DNA of 64,000 nt. Source: Isosphaeraceae bacterium (lineage in GTDB: Bacteria; Planctomycetota; Planctomycetia; Isosphaerales; Isosphaeraceae). This document shows positions 42,943 through 52,284 of the stretch, piece by piece. How positions within the stretch are numbered: position 1 is the first letter of the stretch; each line of letters opens with the position of its first letter. The position numbers were made by a program, and so were the translations under genes. Below the pieces are notes generated by a model that worked only from the letters and a program-made list of their open reading frames with translations, searched no databases and was not told the DNA's origin. The stretch spans positions 37,285 through 101,284 of the forward strand of contig JAJPJC010000267.1 of NCBI GenBank assembly GCA_021324445.1, written 5' to 3'.

Positions 42943-44925
42943 TTACAGCCCGAACGGCGACTTGTTGGGATAGGCTGCGTAGCCACTGGGATCGTCGGGG
43001 AGCAGCTCGAGGTGGCAGGCGCACATCTCCTCGTCGCTGGTGACGCCGTAGCGGACGCGCCGGGGCGGCTTGTTGGGGTTGCGCGGATTGTCTTCAGAGT
43101 TGTCGAAGTAGGCCGCCAGGGTCAGTAAGGTCCCTTCGGGGAGGCGGACCGGCTTGGCGAAGCGATACTGGTCCTGCCAATCGAGATTCCAGTCGTGGAT
43201 CCAGAGCAACGGCTGACAGGTGCCGTCGGGCAAGGTGGCGGCCAGCCGGAACTCCCGGCAGAGATGGTGGGCGTGGGGCACGACGGTGTGAAGATGAACA
43301 TCCGCCTTGACGCGTGAGGCCAGGATCACCGTGTAGCGCTTCTCCCCCGGCGGGATGTCGATCTTGGTGGTGCAGAGCGTGTACCCGGCCATCTTCCGGG
43401 TCAGCGGCTTCCTGGCGAAATACAGGCCCACGCTCGATTGATCGGCCTCGGACTTGCCCGTCGGATGGTAGTGGATGTTCAGGACAACCTCGGATCCACG
43501 CCTGAGCACCCGCCCGGTCCCCTCCGGGGCGAAGCGGGGTGTCAGGCCCGGGGTCCACGCGCCGAGGCCCGGGTAGGGCAGCTCGACGAGCCGGTCTCCG
43601 TAAAATCCGGAGAAGCCGGGGATGGGATCGGCGCGCTCGCGGCGGCGGGCGTCGCCGGTCTCATCGACGTGGACCCGGCTGTGGTGCACCACGCGCCGGT
43701 TGCCGGGCCGGAACTCGACGCCCGTGATGGTGAGGTCCCGATCCGTCGGCAAGGGCAAGGCGAACGCCCGGTAGGTATCCCACCCCGTGGCCGGCACGAC
43801 GTACGGCTCGGGCATCGTCAGGACGAGGTCGGGCTGGCCCAGCGCCCAGCCGTCGGCGAACCGCGGAGGTGGTGGCAGGTCGGCCGGGTCGCCTTGCTCG
43901 CAGCCGGTCTCCGCCCACCGGGCCAGGATGTCCTTCTCCCAGGCCGAGAGCCGCGGCGCGTCGAGGAAGACGCCGGCGCCGGGGTGAGCCTTCCAGGGCG
44001 GCATCTGACCGGCCGCCGTCACCTCGCGGATGAAGTCGGCCCGCTTCAGAGCATCGCGGTAAGTCAGCAACGGGAACGGGCCGACTTCCCCGGGCCGGTG
44101 ACACCGCGCGCAGTTCCGATAGAGGATCGGGGCCACGTGCTTGTTGAACGTGATCGTCTCGTCGAGGTCGCCGCGGGTGGAGGCCGGCAGCGGAGTGCCA
44201 AAAGCCCGGGTCTGGGTGACCACCGGCATCTCCTCAGCCAGGATCGCGACCAGCGCCGCCTCCAGGTCGCTGCGGCGCGGTCGCGGCGCGGGCCGTCGTG
44301 GTCCTTCGCTCGCGGAGCGATCGTCAACCCGGCCTCGATAGAGCACCTGTCCGTCAGGCAGAAGCACGACGGCCTCAGGTGTGACCCGAACCCCGGCCTG
44401 GCGGATCACCTGCTGGGCCGGGTCGAGCAGGATCGGAAAGGGCAGCGCCCACTCGGAAGCGCGGGCGGCCACCGCCTCGGCCGTCTCCCGGGGCGCGGGA
44501 CAGACTCCGAAGAAGACGATCCCGCGCGGCGCGAAGTCCCGGGCCAGGCGCGCCATCTCGGGTGCGGCCTGGCGCGAGCCGGGACAGTCCGGAGCCAGCA
44601 CGAAAAGAACCACCGCCGGCCGGCCCGCCCAGTCCGCCGCGGTGTGGGTCCGGCCCTGGAGGTCCTTCAGCCCCAATTCCTTGACAGGACCGGCCCCCTC
44701 GCCGACAATCCGCTCGAACGGCGGCTCAATCCGGGGCGGCTCGCGGAGCCAGCCGATTACCGGCACCGCCAGCGCAGCCAGGACCGAGGCGACCAGAGAC
44801 GCGCGGAGCACCCGTCGCCATCGTGGCATCCGGACGGGCCTCTTCACCGGGCGCGCTCGTGACCCTCGCGCCCGCCCACGGGTTGACCTCGTCCCGGCCG
44901 GCGATGCAGCAGCAGCTTCACTCAT
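42943..44925 (-). CDS. Redoxin - cytochrome c - copper monooxygenase-like fusion
   Basis: 660 residues. A membrane anchor (41-59) is followed by a thioredoxin-fold redoxin domain (70-205) with a single Cys114 (LAPDCPGS), a cytochrome c motif C272-A-R-C275-H276 (NCARCHRPGEVGPF, then Met in GQMPPWKAH), and a C-terminal region like the copper type II ascorbate-dependent monooxygenases. In the latter, VVHHSRVHVD (His414, His415, His419) and HTVVPHAHHLCREF provide His ligands and EEMCACHLE ends the domain. This architecture recurs in planctomycetes. The oxidised substrate is unknown. It faces away from the GT25 gene. Confidence 0.85.
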   Translation of the reverse strand: MSEAAAASPAGTRSTRGRARGSRARPVKRPVRMPRWRRVLRASLVASVLAALAVPVIGWLREPPRIEPPFERIVGEGAGPVKELGLKDLQGRTHTAADWAGRPAVVLFVLAPDCPGSRQAAPEMARLARDFAPRGIVFFGVCPAPRETAEAVAARASEWALPFPILLDPAQQVIRQAGVRVTPEAVVLLPDGQVLYRGRVDDRSASEGPRRPAPRPRRSDLEAALVAILAEEMPVVTQTRAFGTPLPASTRGDLDETITFNKHVAPILYRNCARCHRPGEVGPFPLLTYRDALKRADFIREVTAAGQMPPWKAHPGAGVFLDAPRLSAWEKDILARWAETGCEQGDPADLPPPPRFADGWALGQPDLVLTMPEPYVVPATGWDTYRAFALPLPTDRDLTITGVEFRPGNRRVVHHSRVHVDETGDARRRERADPIPGFSGFYGDRLVELPYPGLGAWTPGLTPRFAPEGTGRVLRRGSEVVLNIHYHPTGKSEADQSSVGLYFARKPLTRKMAGYTLCTTKIDIPPGEKRYTVILASRVKADVHLHTVVPHAHHLCREFRLAATLPDGTCQPLLWIHDWNLDWQDQYRFAKPVRLPEGTLLTLAAYFDNSEDNPRNPNKPPRRVRYGVTSDEEMCACHLELLPDDPSGYAAYPNKSPFGL

Positions 44926-45247
44926 CCTTGATTGATCTCAATCGGGGTGCGGATCCTCGCGCCGCGATCGGGCTCCCGGTCCACCTCGACACCTGGCACA
45001 ACGCGACGACTCGGATCCTGGATCGGTCGCTCGCCTCGCGGTTCTGCGGCGTCGATTGTGCGGCCGACGCTCCTGCGGTCAAGGCCGATCTCAGTGAGAG
45101 GATTTTCCAGGGTGGGTGCAACCCACCGTTCTCCAAGCCCAGCAAGGTGTTGCGTTGGTGAGTTTCACCCGCCCTACAACCGTCAGACTCGCCTCCGGCA
45201 ACAAACTCGTGATCTCGCCAATGCGCGCAGCGAGGAGGCACACCGTG
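44926..45247. other. Divergent intergenic region with hairpin repeat
   Basis: 322 bp. The only structure seen is the repeat pair at 45111-45177. AGGAGG at 45233-45238 is the ribosome binding site of the GT25 gene. Confidence 0.4.
45111..45177. repeat. Paired short palindromes
   Basis: GGTGGGT-GCA-ACCCACC at 45111-45127 is a perfect 7-bp stem with a 3-nt loop. A related but imperfect copy (GGTGAGTTTCACCCGCC) lies near 45158-45174, ending in CTAC. Similar words bound short interspersed repeats in many bacteria. Confidence 0.5.
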
Positions 45248-45955
45248 ATGCGACTCCACGACATCTTCGACGCCATGATGGTCCTGAACCTGCCGGCGCG
45301 CCCCGACCGACGGCGTGACACGCAGGCCGAGCTGGACCGGATCGGATGGCCGGCCGCCCGTGTGATCTGGTATCCGGCGCTGGATCCGCAATCGGCCGGC
45401 GAGTTCCCCTCCGGGCCGCACCGGGGCGCGTGGATCAGCCACGCCCTGGTGATGAACTATGCCCGCAACGCGGGGTTCCGACGCGTCCTGATCTGCGAGG
45501 ACGACGTCCAGTTCGCGGCGGACTGGACCGCACGGGAGTCCACTCTGGCCGAGCAGCTTGACCGCGCGTGCTGGGGCATCGCCTACCTGGGACACGTCGA
45601 GCCGGTCGAGCCCGATGGGGGGCTGGTGTCCTGGCCGCCGGACCGCGGCGTGCTGCTGACTCACTGCTACGCACTGGACGGGGCGGTGCTCCCCCGGCTC
45701 TGTCGCTATCTCGACTTGCAATTCCTCCGCCCGTCCGGCTCGGAGCTGGGCGGTCCCATGGGGATGGATGGCAGCCTGTCCTGGTTCCGCCGGGACCACC
45801 CGGATGTCCTCACGCTCATGGCGGCCCCGCCGCTGGCGACTCAGCGCTCGAGTCGGAGCGACCTTTCGCCCAGATGGTTCGACCGTGTGCCGATGCTCCG
45901 CAACGCGGCCGAGCAGGCGCGGGGGTGGCGGCGCCGATGGCTCGTGAGGGCCTAA
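45248..45955 (+). CDS. Glycosyltransferase family 25-like protein
   Basis: 235 residues from the ATG at 45248 with AGGAGG 9 nt upstream (a GTG at 45245 is equally spaced). MVLNLPARPDRRRDTQAELD is the GT25 opening (N-L-x-x-R-x-D-R), HRGAWISHALVM and VLICEDDVQFA contain the acidic metal/nucleotide-sugar motif (E-D-D). The C-terminal third is less conserved. GT25 enzymes add galactose or similar sugars to lipooligosaccharide or proteins. There is no membrane segment. No other glycan genes are adjacent. Confidence 0.8.
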   Translation: MRLHDIFDAMMVLNLPARPDRRRDTQAELDRIGWPAARVIWYPALDPQSAGEFPSGPHRGAWISHALVMNYARNAGFRRVLICEDDVQFAADWTARESTLAEQLDRACWGIAYLGHVEPVEPDGGLVSWPPDRGVLLTHCYALDGAVLPRLCRYLDLQFLRPSGSELGGPMGMDGSLSWFRRDHPDVLTLMAAPPLATQRSSRSDLSPRWFDRVPMLRNAAEQARGWRRRWLVRA

Positions 45956-46105
45956 ACGGGAGTCCGAGCCGCCCCGCACGGCCCGCGGAGGCTCTCCGGT
46001 CGAAGACCTCGATCGTTGAACCCCATCGGCGGACTGAGTACGCTGGGCAGGTCGGGCTCAGTCTCGGTTTTCCGCTTCCGCCCACCTCCGGACGGAGTGC
46101 TGGCG

Positions 46106-47446
46106 ATGATCTCGATCGGCCGGTTCACCACGCGGACGTGTCAGGGGCTGACGCGCCGGGCCTTCCTCCGCATCGGTGCCGCAGCCCCGTTCGCCTGGGG
46201 ATTGCCATCCGTGCGGGCCTCGCGAGCGGCATCGGGCCTGGGGCAGGCCCGGTCGATCCTCCTTGTGTGGCTCGGCGGCGGGCCCAGCCACCTGGACTTG
46301 TTCGATCCCAAGCCCAAGGCGCCGGCCGAGTATCGCGGGCCGTTCGCCACGATCGCGACCCGGACGCCCGGCGTCCGGTTCACGGAATTGGTCCCGAGGT
46401 TGGCGGCGATGAGCGATCGGTTGGCGCTGGTCCGCTCGAACGTCAATTTCGACGCCGGGCACCGTGAGGCCGGATCCATCGCCCTGACCGGCGCCGGCGC
46501 GGCCGTGAAGTCCGGGGTGTATCCGCCCAATTTCGGGTCGATCCTGGCCCGACATCGCGGCGCGGGGGACCTGCCTCCGTTCATCTCCCTGGCGCGCGGG
46601 CCGATCGGCGACGGCGTCGGCCCGATTCAAGGCTCCGGAGGCGGGACCTGGGGCCAGGGTTATAACCCGTTCCTGGTCGGCTGCTCCGAGACCGGCGCGC
46701 TGAGTATCCCCAGCCTGCGGCTGGCCGAGGGAATCACCCCGGCGCGGTTGGCCGACCGCCGGGCCGTGTTGCAGGAGCTGGACCGGGCCCGTCGGCTCGC
46801 CGATGCCGGCGCGCTGCGGACCTGGGACGAGCTGCATCAAAAGGCGTATGCCCTGCTCTCCTCGCCGGCCACCCATGCCGCGCTGGACCTGGCGCGCGAG
46901 CCGGCGGCGGTCCGCGAGGCCTACGGCCGCACCTCCTTCGGCCAGAGCTGCCTGCTGGGCCGCCGCCTGGTCGAGGCCGGCGTGCCCTATGTGCAGGTCA
47001 ACTGGAGCCAGTACGTCGAGGTGTTCTACCCGTTCTCCGACTATGGGTGGGACACCCACGCCGATAACTTCGGGCTGATGGCCGAGTGGCACGGCCCGTT
47101 GCTGGATCGCGTCTTGGCCACGCTGCTGGATGACCTCCATCGCCGCGGGCTGCTGGAGACGACGCTGCTCCTCTGCATGGGCGAGTTCGGCCGGACTCCG
47201 CGGATCAACGCCATCGGCTCGCGCGACCACTGGCACCATTGCTATTTCTCGATCTGGGCCGGTGCCGGGATCCAGCCCGGGCGGGTCGTGGGTGAGAGCG
47301 ACGCCCGCGGCGAGCACCCCGCCACCGAGCCGATCACCCCGGCCATGGTCGGCACCACCGTCCTGGATCGCGCGGGAGTCAGCTCGGCCGACCGCGCCGC
47401 GATGCGGGTGCTCGAGGGCGGGCGGGTGATCCATGAACTGTTCTGA
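46106..47446 (+). CDS. Tat-exported DUF1501 protein
   Basis: 446 residues. A twin-arginine signal (LTRRAFLRIGAAAPFAWG) is followed by the DUF1501 domain, an alkaline-phosphatase-superfamily relative: LLVWLGGGPSHLDLFDPKP, VRSNVNFDAGH, DYGWDTHADNF, CMGEFGRTPRIN and SRDHWHHCYFSIWAGAGI. These are the usual family blocks and the length is normal. In planctomycetes DUF1501 genes usually follow DUF1549/PSD1 cytochrome genes. Here it stands without them. The biochemical role is unproven. The TolB-like gene overlaps or follows closely. Confidence 0.92.
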   Translation: MISIGRFTTRTCQGLTRRAFLRIGAAAPFAWGLPSVRASRAASGLGQARSILLVWLGGGPSHLDLFDPKPKAPAEYRGPFATIATRTPGVRFTELVPRLAAMSDRLALVRSNVNFDAGHREAGSIALTGAGAAVKSGVYPPNFGSILARHRGAGDLPPFISLARGPIGDGVGPIQGSGGGTWGQGYNPFLVGCSETGALSIPSLRLAEGITPARLADRRAVLQELDRARRLADAGALRTWDELHQKAYALLSSPATHAALDLAREPAAVREAYGRTSFGQSCLLGRRLVEAGVPYVQVNWSQYVEVFYPFSDYGWDTHADNFGLMAEWHGPLLDRVLATLLDDLHRRGLLETTLLLCMGEFGRTPRINAIGSRDHWHHCYFSIWAGAGIQPGRVVGESDARGEHPATEPITPAMVGTTVLDRAGVSSADRAAMRVLEGGRVIHELF

Positions 47447-47483
47447 TCGTTTCGACCTGGGCCCAGCGACTGGACGAATCCTC

Positions 47484-48401
47484 ATGATCGAGCCCCGGTG
47501 CCGATCGGCGCGGGCTGCTGGAATTGCCTTCCTCGCGCTGCTCATCACCATGCCCACTGCCGCTTCCGAGCCGGTGCGGCTGACGCGCGACGGGACCCGG
47601 AAGCTGGCCCCGACGTTTGTCGACGGCGGCGCCGCGCTGGTCTACGCGGCCCACGAGCGGCCCAACCTGGTCGCGCTGGTCCAGCTCGACCGGCAGTCAT
47701 GCTCCTGCCATCGCGTCCTGCCCAAGGTCGTCAACCACCAGTTTGACCCGGCCGTCACGGCCGACGGGCGGTACCTCGCCTATTCCCGGACGACGACCAG
47801 CCCCCAGAGCGAGCTGGTGATCCGCGACCTGCACGAGCAGCGTGATGTGACCTTCCGCCCGCGCGACTCGCGCGCGACCGTCCGGCACCCGTCGTTCGCG
47901 CCCGATGGCTCGCGCGTGGTGTTCAGTCTCTCCGACGTGGGCGGCCAGCAGATTGCCACCGTGAACCTGAAAGGTCAGGACCTGATGATCCTGGCGGCCT
48001 CGGCCGGCCTCAATGGCTGGCCGTCGTATGCGCCGGATGGACAACACATCGCGTTCACGTCCAGCCGGGACGGCGACCTCGAGCTCTACGTGATGGACGC
48101 CGCAGGCAACCACCTCCGCCGGCTGACCCGCAGCCCCGGCCGCGACCTGCAACCGGCCTGGTCACCCGATGGCAAGCGGATCGCGTTCACCAGCGCGCGG
48201 GACGGCAACGAGGAGATCTACCTGATCGATGCGGACGGCTCGAACCCGCGGAACTTGACCCGCCACCCCGACCGCGATACCGAGGCGGCCTGGCACCCCG
48301 ACGGCCGCCAGCTCGCCTTCATCTCCGATCGCGGCGGCCAGTGCGACCTCTACCTGATTGAGCTGGGACTTTCACGGCCGGCGGAATCCGGCTCGCGATG
48401 A
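47484..48401 (+). CDS. Exported TolB-like beta-propeller protein
   Basis: 305 residues from the ATG at 47484, which gives a proper signal peptide (GIAFLALLITMPTAASEP). An in-frame ATG at 47433 overlapping the DUF1501 gene is an alternative if translation is coupled. The body is PD40/WD40-like: FDPAVTADGRYLAYSRT, PSFAPDGSRVVFSLSD, PSYAPDGQHIAFTSSRDGD, PAWSPDGKRIAFTSARDG and AAWHPDGRQLAFISDRGG, about six blades. It lacks the TolB N-terminal domain and the tol-pal neighbours, so it is probably an independent periplasmic propeller. Co-directional with DUF1501. Confidence 0.85.
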   Translation: MIEPRCRSARAAGIAFLALLITMPTAASEPVRLTRDGTRKLAPTFVDGGAALVYAAHERPNLVALVQLDRQSCSCHRVLPKVVNHQFDPAVTADGRYLAYSRTTTSPQSELVIRDLHEQRDVTFRPRDSRATVRHPSFAPDGSRVVFSLSDVGGQQIATVNLKGQDLMILAASAGLNGWPSYAPDGQHIAFTSSRDGDLELYVMDAAGNHLRRLTRSPGRDLQPAWSPDGKRIAFTSARDGNEEIYLIDADGSNPRNLTRHPDRDTEAAWHPDGRQLAFISDRGGQCDLYLIELGLSRPAESGSR

Positions 48402-48452
48402 GAGCCTGTTGCGGAAGAGGTTCTCTGGACTTTCGGGAGCGCCGTGCGCGGC

Positions 48453-48597
48453 GTGACCACGGGCGTCAGCCCGGGGTTCGGACGGGGCACCTCCTGCCTC
48501 GCACGTCAGTGCGATCCGCTCACCAAGGGATGGGGCTGACGCCCGAGGTTGGGGGACTGGCGTCCCGTCCGAACCAGGCACTGACGTGCATGGTCAC
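48453..48597. repeat. 145-bp imperfect palindrome
   Basis: Arms 48453-48515 and 48535-48597 are inverted copies centred at 48525. Exact blocks are GTGACCA/TGGTCAC and GGTTCGGACGGG/CCCGTCCGAACC. Each arm holds two 12-bp mini-hairpins with a GTCA loop (GGGC-GTCA-GCCC and GCAC-GTCA-GTGC), and their order is swapped between arms. It fills the gap between the ends of the TolB-like and STAS genes. Confidence 0.7.
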
Positions 48598-48668
48598 AGC
48601 CCACCGCGCTCGAGGTGCGACCGGGGGGCGCGTCACCTTCCTGGAGTGCCGTGGCGGGGAACGGCGAG

Positions 48669-49019
48669 TCAGGCGGATCCGCGGCGGAAGAACGCCGTCG
48701 CTTCCTGGACGCTCGCGAAGACGTCCCAGTAATCCGCCATCTGCATCTCGCCGAGGTAGTGCTGCATCTCGCGACTCAGGTTGGCCAGGACGGCCTCGCC
48801 GCGGTCGTGCTCGACCTGCCGGGTGAGGGTCATCAACAGACCCAGGAAGCTCGCACCCGTCTCCCGGGCGCCGCTGAGGTCCAGGACGAATTTCCGGTAC
48901 CCCTGCTCGAGCAGGTCCCGGAGGTCCATCCGCGCGTCGACATAGCGTGGGTCGTTCATCAGCCTGGCAAAATTGCTCAGGATCGCGACGTCGCCCTCGA
49001 TGCGGATGTGGAGTGGCAT
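48669..49019 (-). CDS. STAS-domain anti-anti-sigma-like protein
   Basis: 116 residues. IRIEGDVAILSNFARL, LEQGYRKFVLDLSGARETGA and SFLGLLMTLTRQVEHDRGEA follow the STAS fold: the loop after V-L-D-L holds the usual Ser/Thr phosphorylation region, here T-G-A-S. Such proteins bind RsbW-like kinases or take part in phosphorelays. The RsbW-like gene at the left edge is too far to call a partner. It lies 59 bp after the ClC channel gene in the same direction, which may be incidental. Confidence 0.75.
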   Translation of the reverse strand: MPLHIRIEGDVAILSNFARLMNDPRYVDARMDLRDLLEQGYRKFVLDLSGARETGASFLGLLMTLTRQVEHDRGEAVLANLSREMQHYLGEMQMADYWDVFASVQEATAFFRRGSA

Positions 49020-49078
49020 CTCATGACTCGAGAGGGTTCGGGATCGGGTCAGCCGGCAGGTCTGGTCTCACCCGGGTT

Positions 49079-50890
49079 TCAATGGGTGTCCAGCCCGCTG
49101 CCGACCCGGTGCTGGCCGAAGAAACGTTCGCGCTTGGCCTCCTCCTCGACGATCCGCTGGCGGGCCTTGAGCAGGTCGCCGATGACCACGATGCCGACGA
49201 GCCGCGTCGGGTCGTCCGGCGCGACGACCGGCAGCCGCTTGACACCCGACTCGGCCATCCGCTCGGCCGCCTCCCGGCAGGACTCATCGGGGAAGGCCAC
49301 GATCGGCGAGGCTTCGATCAGGTCGTAGGCGATGATCGGAGTGGAACCGAGCGGATCGAGGCCGCCGGCCCCGCCGGTCAGGGCGCCCAGCCAGTGCTCC
49401 AGCAGGTTGGACTGGGTGATGACGCCGAGGAAGCGGCCGTCCTTGCCCAGGACCGGGTAGCCGGGGTGCTTGCGCGAGCCCGGGCTGAAGAAGTAGTTGC
49501 GGATCAGCTCGCGCAAGGGCAGCGCGGCCGGGACCGTCACCACGTCCGTCGTCATCACTTCGCCGACGCTCAGGCGTTCCAGCGGGTCGATCGAGTACTC
49601 CCGGCTGATGTGGTAACCGCGCCGGGCGACTTTCTCTGTCAGGATCGACCGCTTCATGAGCAGGACCGTCAGGCCGTGGGCCATGACCGAGGCGATTAGC
49701 AGGGCCGGGAGGATCCGGATATCGTTGGTCAGCTCCAGTGCGAAGATGGTGCCCGTCAGCGGCGAGCGCATGGTCCCGCCCAGCGCCGCGGCCATGCAGA
49801 CCAGCGGCCAGAGGGCGGCGTCGCCGCCGGGCAAGATCGGAGCCGCCATCGCGCCGAGGGCGCCCCCCATGATCAGCAGCGGCGCGAGCACACCCCCGGA
49901 GGTCCCGGAGCCCAGCGCGACCGACCAGATCAACCCCTTGACGATGATGAGTCCGACCAGCGCCGTCGGGACGTACTCCCCCTGGAGCAACTGCCCGATG
50001 ATGTCGTACCCCACGCCCAGGGCACGGGGCTGGACCATCCCGCCGAGGCCCACCGCCAGCCCGCCCAGGCTGGGCCACCACATCCAGTGAATGGGCAGCC
50101 GGTGGAAGGCGTCTTCGGCCGCGTAGACGGCCCCCGTGAGCACCATGGCCAGCAGCCCCGCCAGTAGACCGGCCAGGGCCGAGGCCAGCAGGGCCGACGT
50201 GGGCAGCGCGGCGTGGGCGGCGACCGGAAACATGGGACCCGGCTCCAGCAGGAACGGTCGGAGCAGGGCCGCCACGAAACTCGCCAGGGCGACCGGGATC
50301 AGGCTCCGCGGCTTCCACTCGAACAGGAGCAGCTCGACGGCCAGGAGCACTGCGGCCATCGGCGTGGCGAAGGTCGCCGACATCCCTCCGGCCGCGCCGG
50401 CCACCAGGAGCGTCTTCCGCTCGGCCCCGGTCAGGTGGAACCCTTGGGCGACCAGCGACCCCAGCGACCCGCCGGTCATGATGATCGGCCCCTCCGCACC
50501 GAACGGTCCACCCGAGCCGATCGAGATGGCCGACGACAGGGGCTTGAGGACCGCGACCTTGGGCTGCATCCGGCTCTTGCCGATCAGGATGGCCTCCATC
50601 GCCTCGGGGATCCCATGCCCTCGGATCCGCTCCGAGCCGTAGCGGGCCATCAGCCCGATGATCAGGCCGCCGGCGACCGGGACCAACACCGACCACCAGC
50701 CCAGGTGATGGTCCGCCGGAATGCGGTGCAGGAACGAGAAGGTCCCGTAGTAGAACAGGTTGGTGAACAGGTCGATCAGCCGCAGGAGGATCACCGCGAC
50801 CACCGAGCAGAGGGCGCCGACCCCGATCGCGATCCCCGCAATCTCGACGAGCCGGACCTCCGCCGTGAAATCCCCGCGTTGGCGCTTCAT
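49079..50890 (-). CDS. ClC-family chloride channel/transporter with CBS domains
   Basis: 603 residues from the ATG at 50890 (preceded by a GGAGGA box; the frame extends one codon to a TTG). About ten or more hydrophobic helices. Signature loops: [11 protein letters not shown] (helix N-terminus of the anion path; the usual Ser is His here), [12 protein letters not shown] with the gating Glu kept, and [11 protein letters not shown]. Two CBS domains follow ([20 protein letters not shown] and the region ending [20 protein letters not shown]), which probably bind adenine nucleotides. The Ser-to-His change makes strict chloride selectivity uncertain. Confidence 0.93.
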   Translation of the reverse strand: MKRQRGDFTAEVRLVEIAGIAIGVGALCSVVAVILLRLIDLFTNLFYYGTFSFLHRIPADHHLGWWSVLVPVAGGLIIGLMARYGSERIRGHGIPEAMEAILIGKSRMQPKVAVLKPLSSAISIGSGGPFGAEGPIIMTGGSLGSLVAQGFHLTGAERKTLLVAGAAGGMSATFATPMAAVLLAVELLLFEWKPRSLIPVALASFVAALLRPFLLEPGPMFPVAAHAALPTSALLASALAGLLAGLLAMVLTGAVYAAEDAFHRLPIHWMWWPSLGGLAVGLGGMVQPRALGVGYDIIGQLLQGEYVPTALVGLIIVKGLIWSVALGSGTSGGVLAPLLIMGGALGAMAAPILPGGDAALWPLVCMAAALGGTMRSPLTGTIFALELTNDIRILPALLIASVMAHGLTVLLMKRSILTEKVARRGYHISREYSIDPLERLSVGEVMTTDVVTVPAALPLRELIRNYFFSPGSRKHPGYPVLGKDGRFLGVITQSNLLEHWLGALTGGAGGLDPLGSTPIIAYDLIEASPIVAFPDESCREAAERMAESGVKRLPVVAPDDPTRLVGIVVIGDLLKARQRIVEEEAKRERFFGQHRVGSGLDTH

Positions 50891-51155
50891 CAACGGTTGT
50901 CCTCCCCCAGGACAGGAGCAGACGTCTTCCCTCCCGCGATCGACCGGGTCTCACAATCCAGCCGATGTCCGTGCCGGGCAGGACCGGCGCCGCCGCCATC
51001 CGTGCCTGGGCATCCGCCGGGAATCCGGCGGGGATCTCCATCATAGCAGAGGACGGCGTTCCTTGTCCTCACCGCCCCAACGGCGGTACCATCGGCGGAG
51101 GACTCGGCTGGGACCACCCTCCGGGTCCCTTGCACCTGAGTTGGAGGATCCCGTC

Positions 51156-51752
51156 ATGGCCGAGTATCCATCGCTGTGGATCGAGATCGAGGGGGGCCAG
51201 GTCCATTACCACGTCGCGGGCCCCGAGCGCGGGCGACCCGTCGTCCTGCTCCATGGTGCCAGCTTCTCGTCGGCAACGTGGGTTCAGATCGGCACGATGG
51301 AGGTCCTGTCCCGGGCTGGGTATCGCGTGATCGCCGTGGACCTGCCGGGCTTCGGCCGGTCGTCGCCGTCGCACGGGTCGGTTCGCACCTGGCTGCGGGT
51401 CCTGCTCGACCTGCTGAAGATCGACCGCCCCGTGGTCGTCTCGCCATCGATGAGCGGGCAGTACTCGCTCCCCCTGGTGACCGAGGACCCCGAGCGAGTT
51501 TCGGGCTTTGTGGCGGTCGCGCCGGTCGGCATCCCCCGCGCCGGCGATCAGCTCCACCGGATCACCGCCCCGGTCCTGGCGGTCTGGGGCGAGAACGATA
51601 CCTTGATCCCGCAGGAGCAGGCTGACTTGCTGGTCCGGTCCGTCCGGAACGGTCGCAAGGTGGTCATCCCCGGCGGCAGCCACGCACCCTACATGAGCGA
51701 CCCTGGAGCGTTTCACACCGCGGTGCTCGAGTTCCTGGGCGAACTCTCCTGA
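51156..51752 (+). CDS. Alpha/beta hydrolase (ABHD14-like)
   Basis: 198 residues from an ATG with GGAGG 9 nt upstream. Oxyanion block [14 protein letters not shown], nucleophile elbow [14 protein letters not shown] (96-107; Ser98 most likely), Asp147 in [11 protein letters not shown] and His175 in PGGSHAPYM complete the triad. The S-P-S-x-S-G elbow instead of G-x-S-x-G is characteristic of ABHD14/CIB hydrolases. There is no signal peptide, so it is cytoplasmic. Substrate unknown. It stands alone between the ClC gene (divergent) and a repeat-rich region. Confidence 0.88.
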   Translation: MAEYPSLWIEIEGGQVHYHVAGPERGRPVVLLHGASFSSATWVQIGTMEVLSRAGYRVIAVDLPGFGRSSPSHGSVRTWLRVLLDLLKIDRPVVVSPSMSGQYSLPLVTEDPERVSGFVAVAPVGIPRAGDQLHRITAPVLAVWGENDTLIPQEQADLLVRSVRNGRKVVIPGGSHAPYMSDPGAFHTAVLEFLGELS

Positions 51753-51885
51753 ACGAAAGCCGAGTCCGCAACGGAGGCCAGGCCGACATCGTCCCGGCTT
51801 CCATCGAGGCAGTGATCAACCGGGGCGGCCGGCTGCGTTTCGAGGTCGACGACCACTACGAGATGTCTTGGAGTCTGTTCCTGAA

Positions 51886-52104
51886 GCCCCCGCAGGGGGC
51901 GGACGAGCGTCGCCAGGGGCGTCCGCCCCGGGGGAACCGCCCAGCCACCCAACCCGCCCCTTCCTGTGGGAGATCCGCCGCAACCGCAGGCAAAGCAAAG
52001 CCCGCGGTTGCGGCGGCGGATCAGAGGGATTTGGGGACGAGGGGTCCTGGTCCCGAGGTCCAGGGGCTGACGCCCCTGGCGACGTCCGATCGCCCCTCCG
52101 GGGC
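51886..52104. repeat. Nested inverted-repeat element
   Basis: Outer arms 51886-51931 and 52060-52104 share CGTCGCCAGGGGCGTC in inverted orientation plus flanking GCCCC/GGGGC runs. The left arm starts with a perfect hairpin GCCCCC-GCA-GGGGGC. An inner hairpin at 51972-51991/52000-52022 pairs GATCCGCC and GCAACCGC-x-GGC with their complements around the loop AAAGCAAA, with one mismatch and a 3-nt bulge. The GGGCTGACGCCC word of the right arm is shared with the palindrome at 48453. Confidence 0.65.
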
Positions 52105-52122
52105 TTACGGTACTGACTCTTA

Positions 52123-52269
52123 CTGAGCGTTGCAGAGAAGAGTACACTCTTTGGATCCGATCGGGGGACAGAGCCCCCTCCTCCAGGCGGCTTCTGTAGG
52201 AGCCGGCTCCGTTCGGCGATCCTCAGCGCCATGCGCCAAGCCAAGTTTACTTTTCTCTGCAACGCTCAG
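52123..52269. mobile_element. MITE-like element with 27-bp terminal inverted repeats
   Basis: The left end CTGAGCGTTGCAGAGAA at 52123-52139 matches the right end at 52253-52269 perfectly over 17 bp in inverted orientation. Similarity continues for about 10 bp more with three mismatches (AGTA-x-ACT). The 147-bp interior has no open frame but includes the 12-bp palindrome GGAGCCGGCTCC. No target-site duplication was seen. The form suggests a non-autonomous transposable element whose transposase lies elsewhere. Confidence 0.6.
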
Positions 52270-52284
52270 GAGGAGGTGGTCCCT

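Larger units (their letters stand above)
51753..52284. other. Repeat-rich intergenic region
   Basis: 532 bp without a gene. It contains a nested palindrome (51886-52104) directly followed by a MITE-like element (52123-52269). Confidence 0.6.

Noticed and set aside
48398..49328. Plus-strand frames across the palindrome and STAS gene
   Set aside because: Pass through a palindromic repeat and antisense of a conserved STAS domain.
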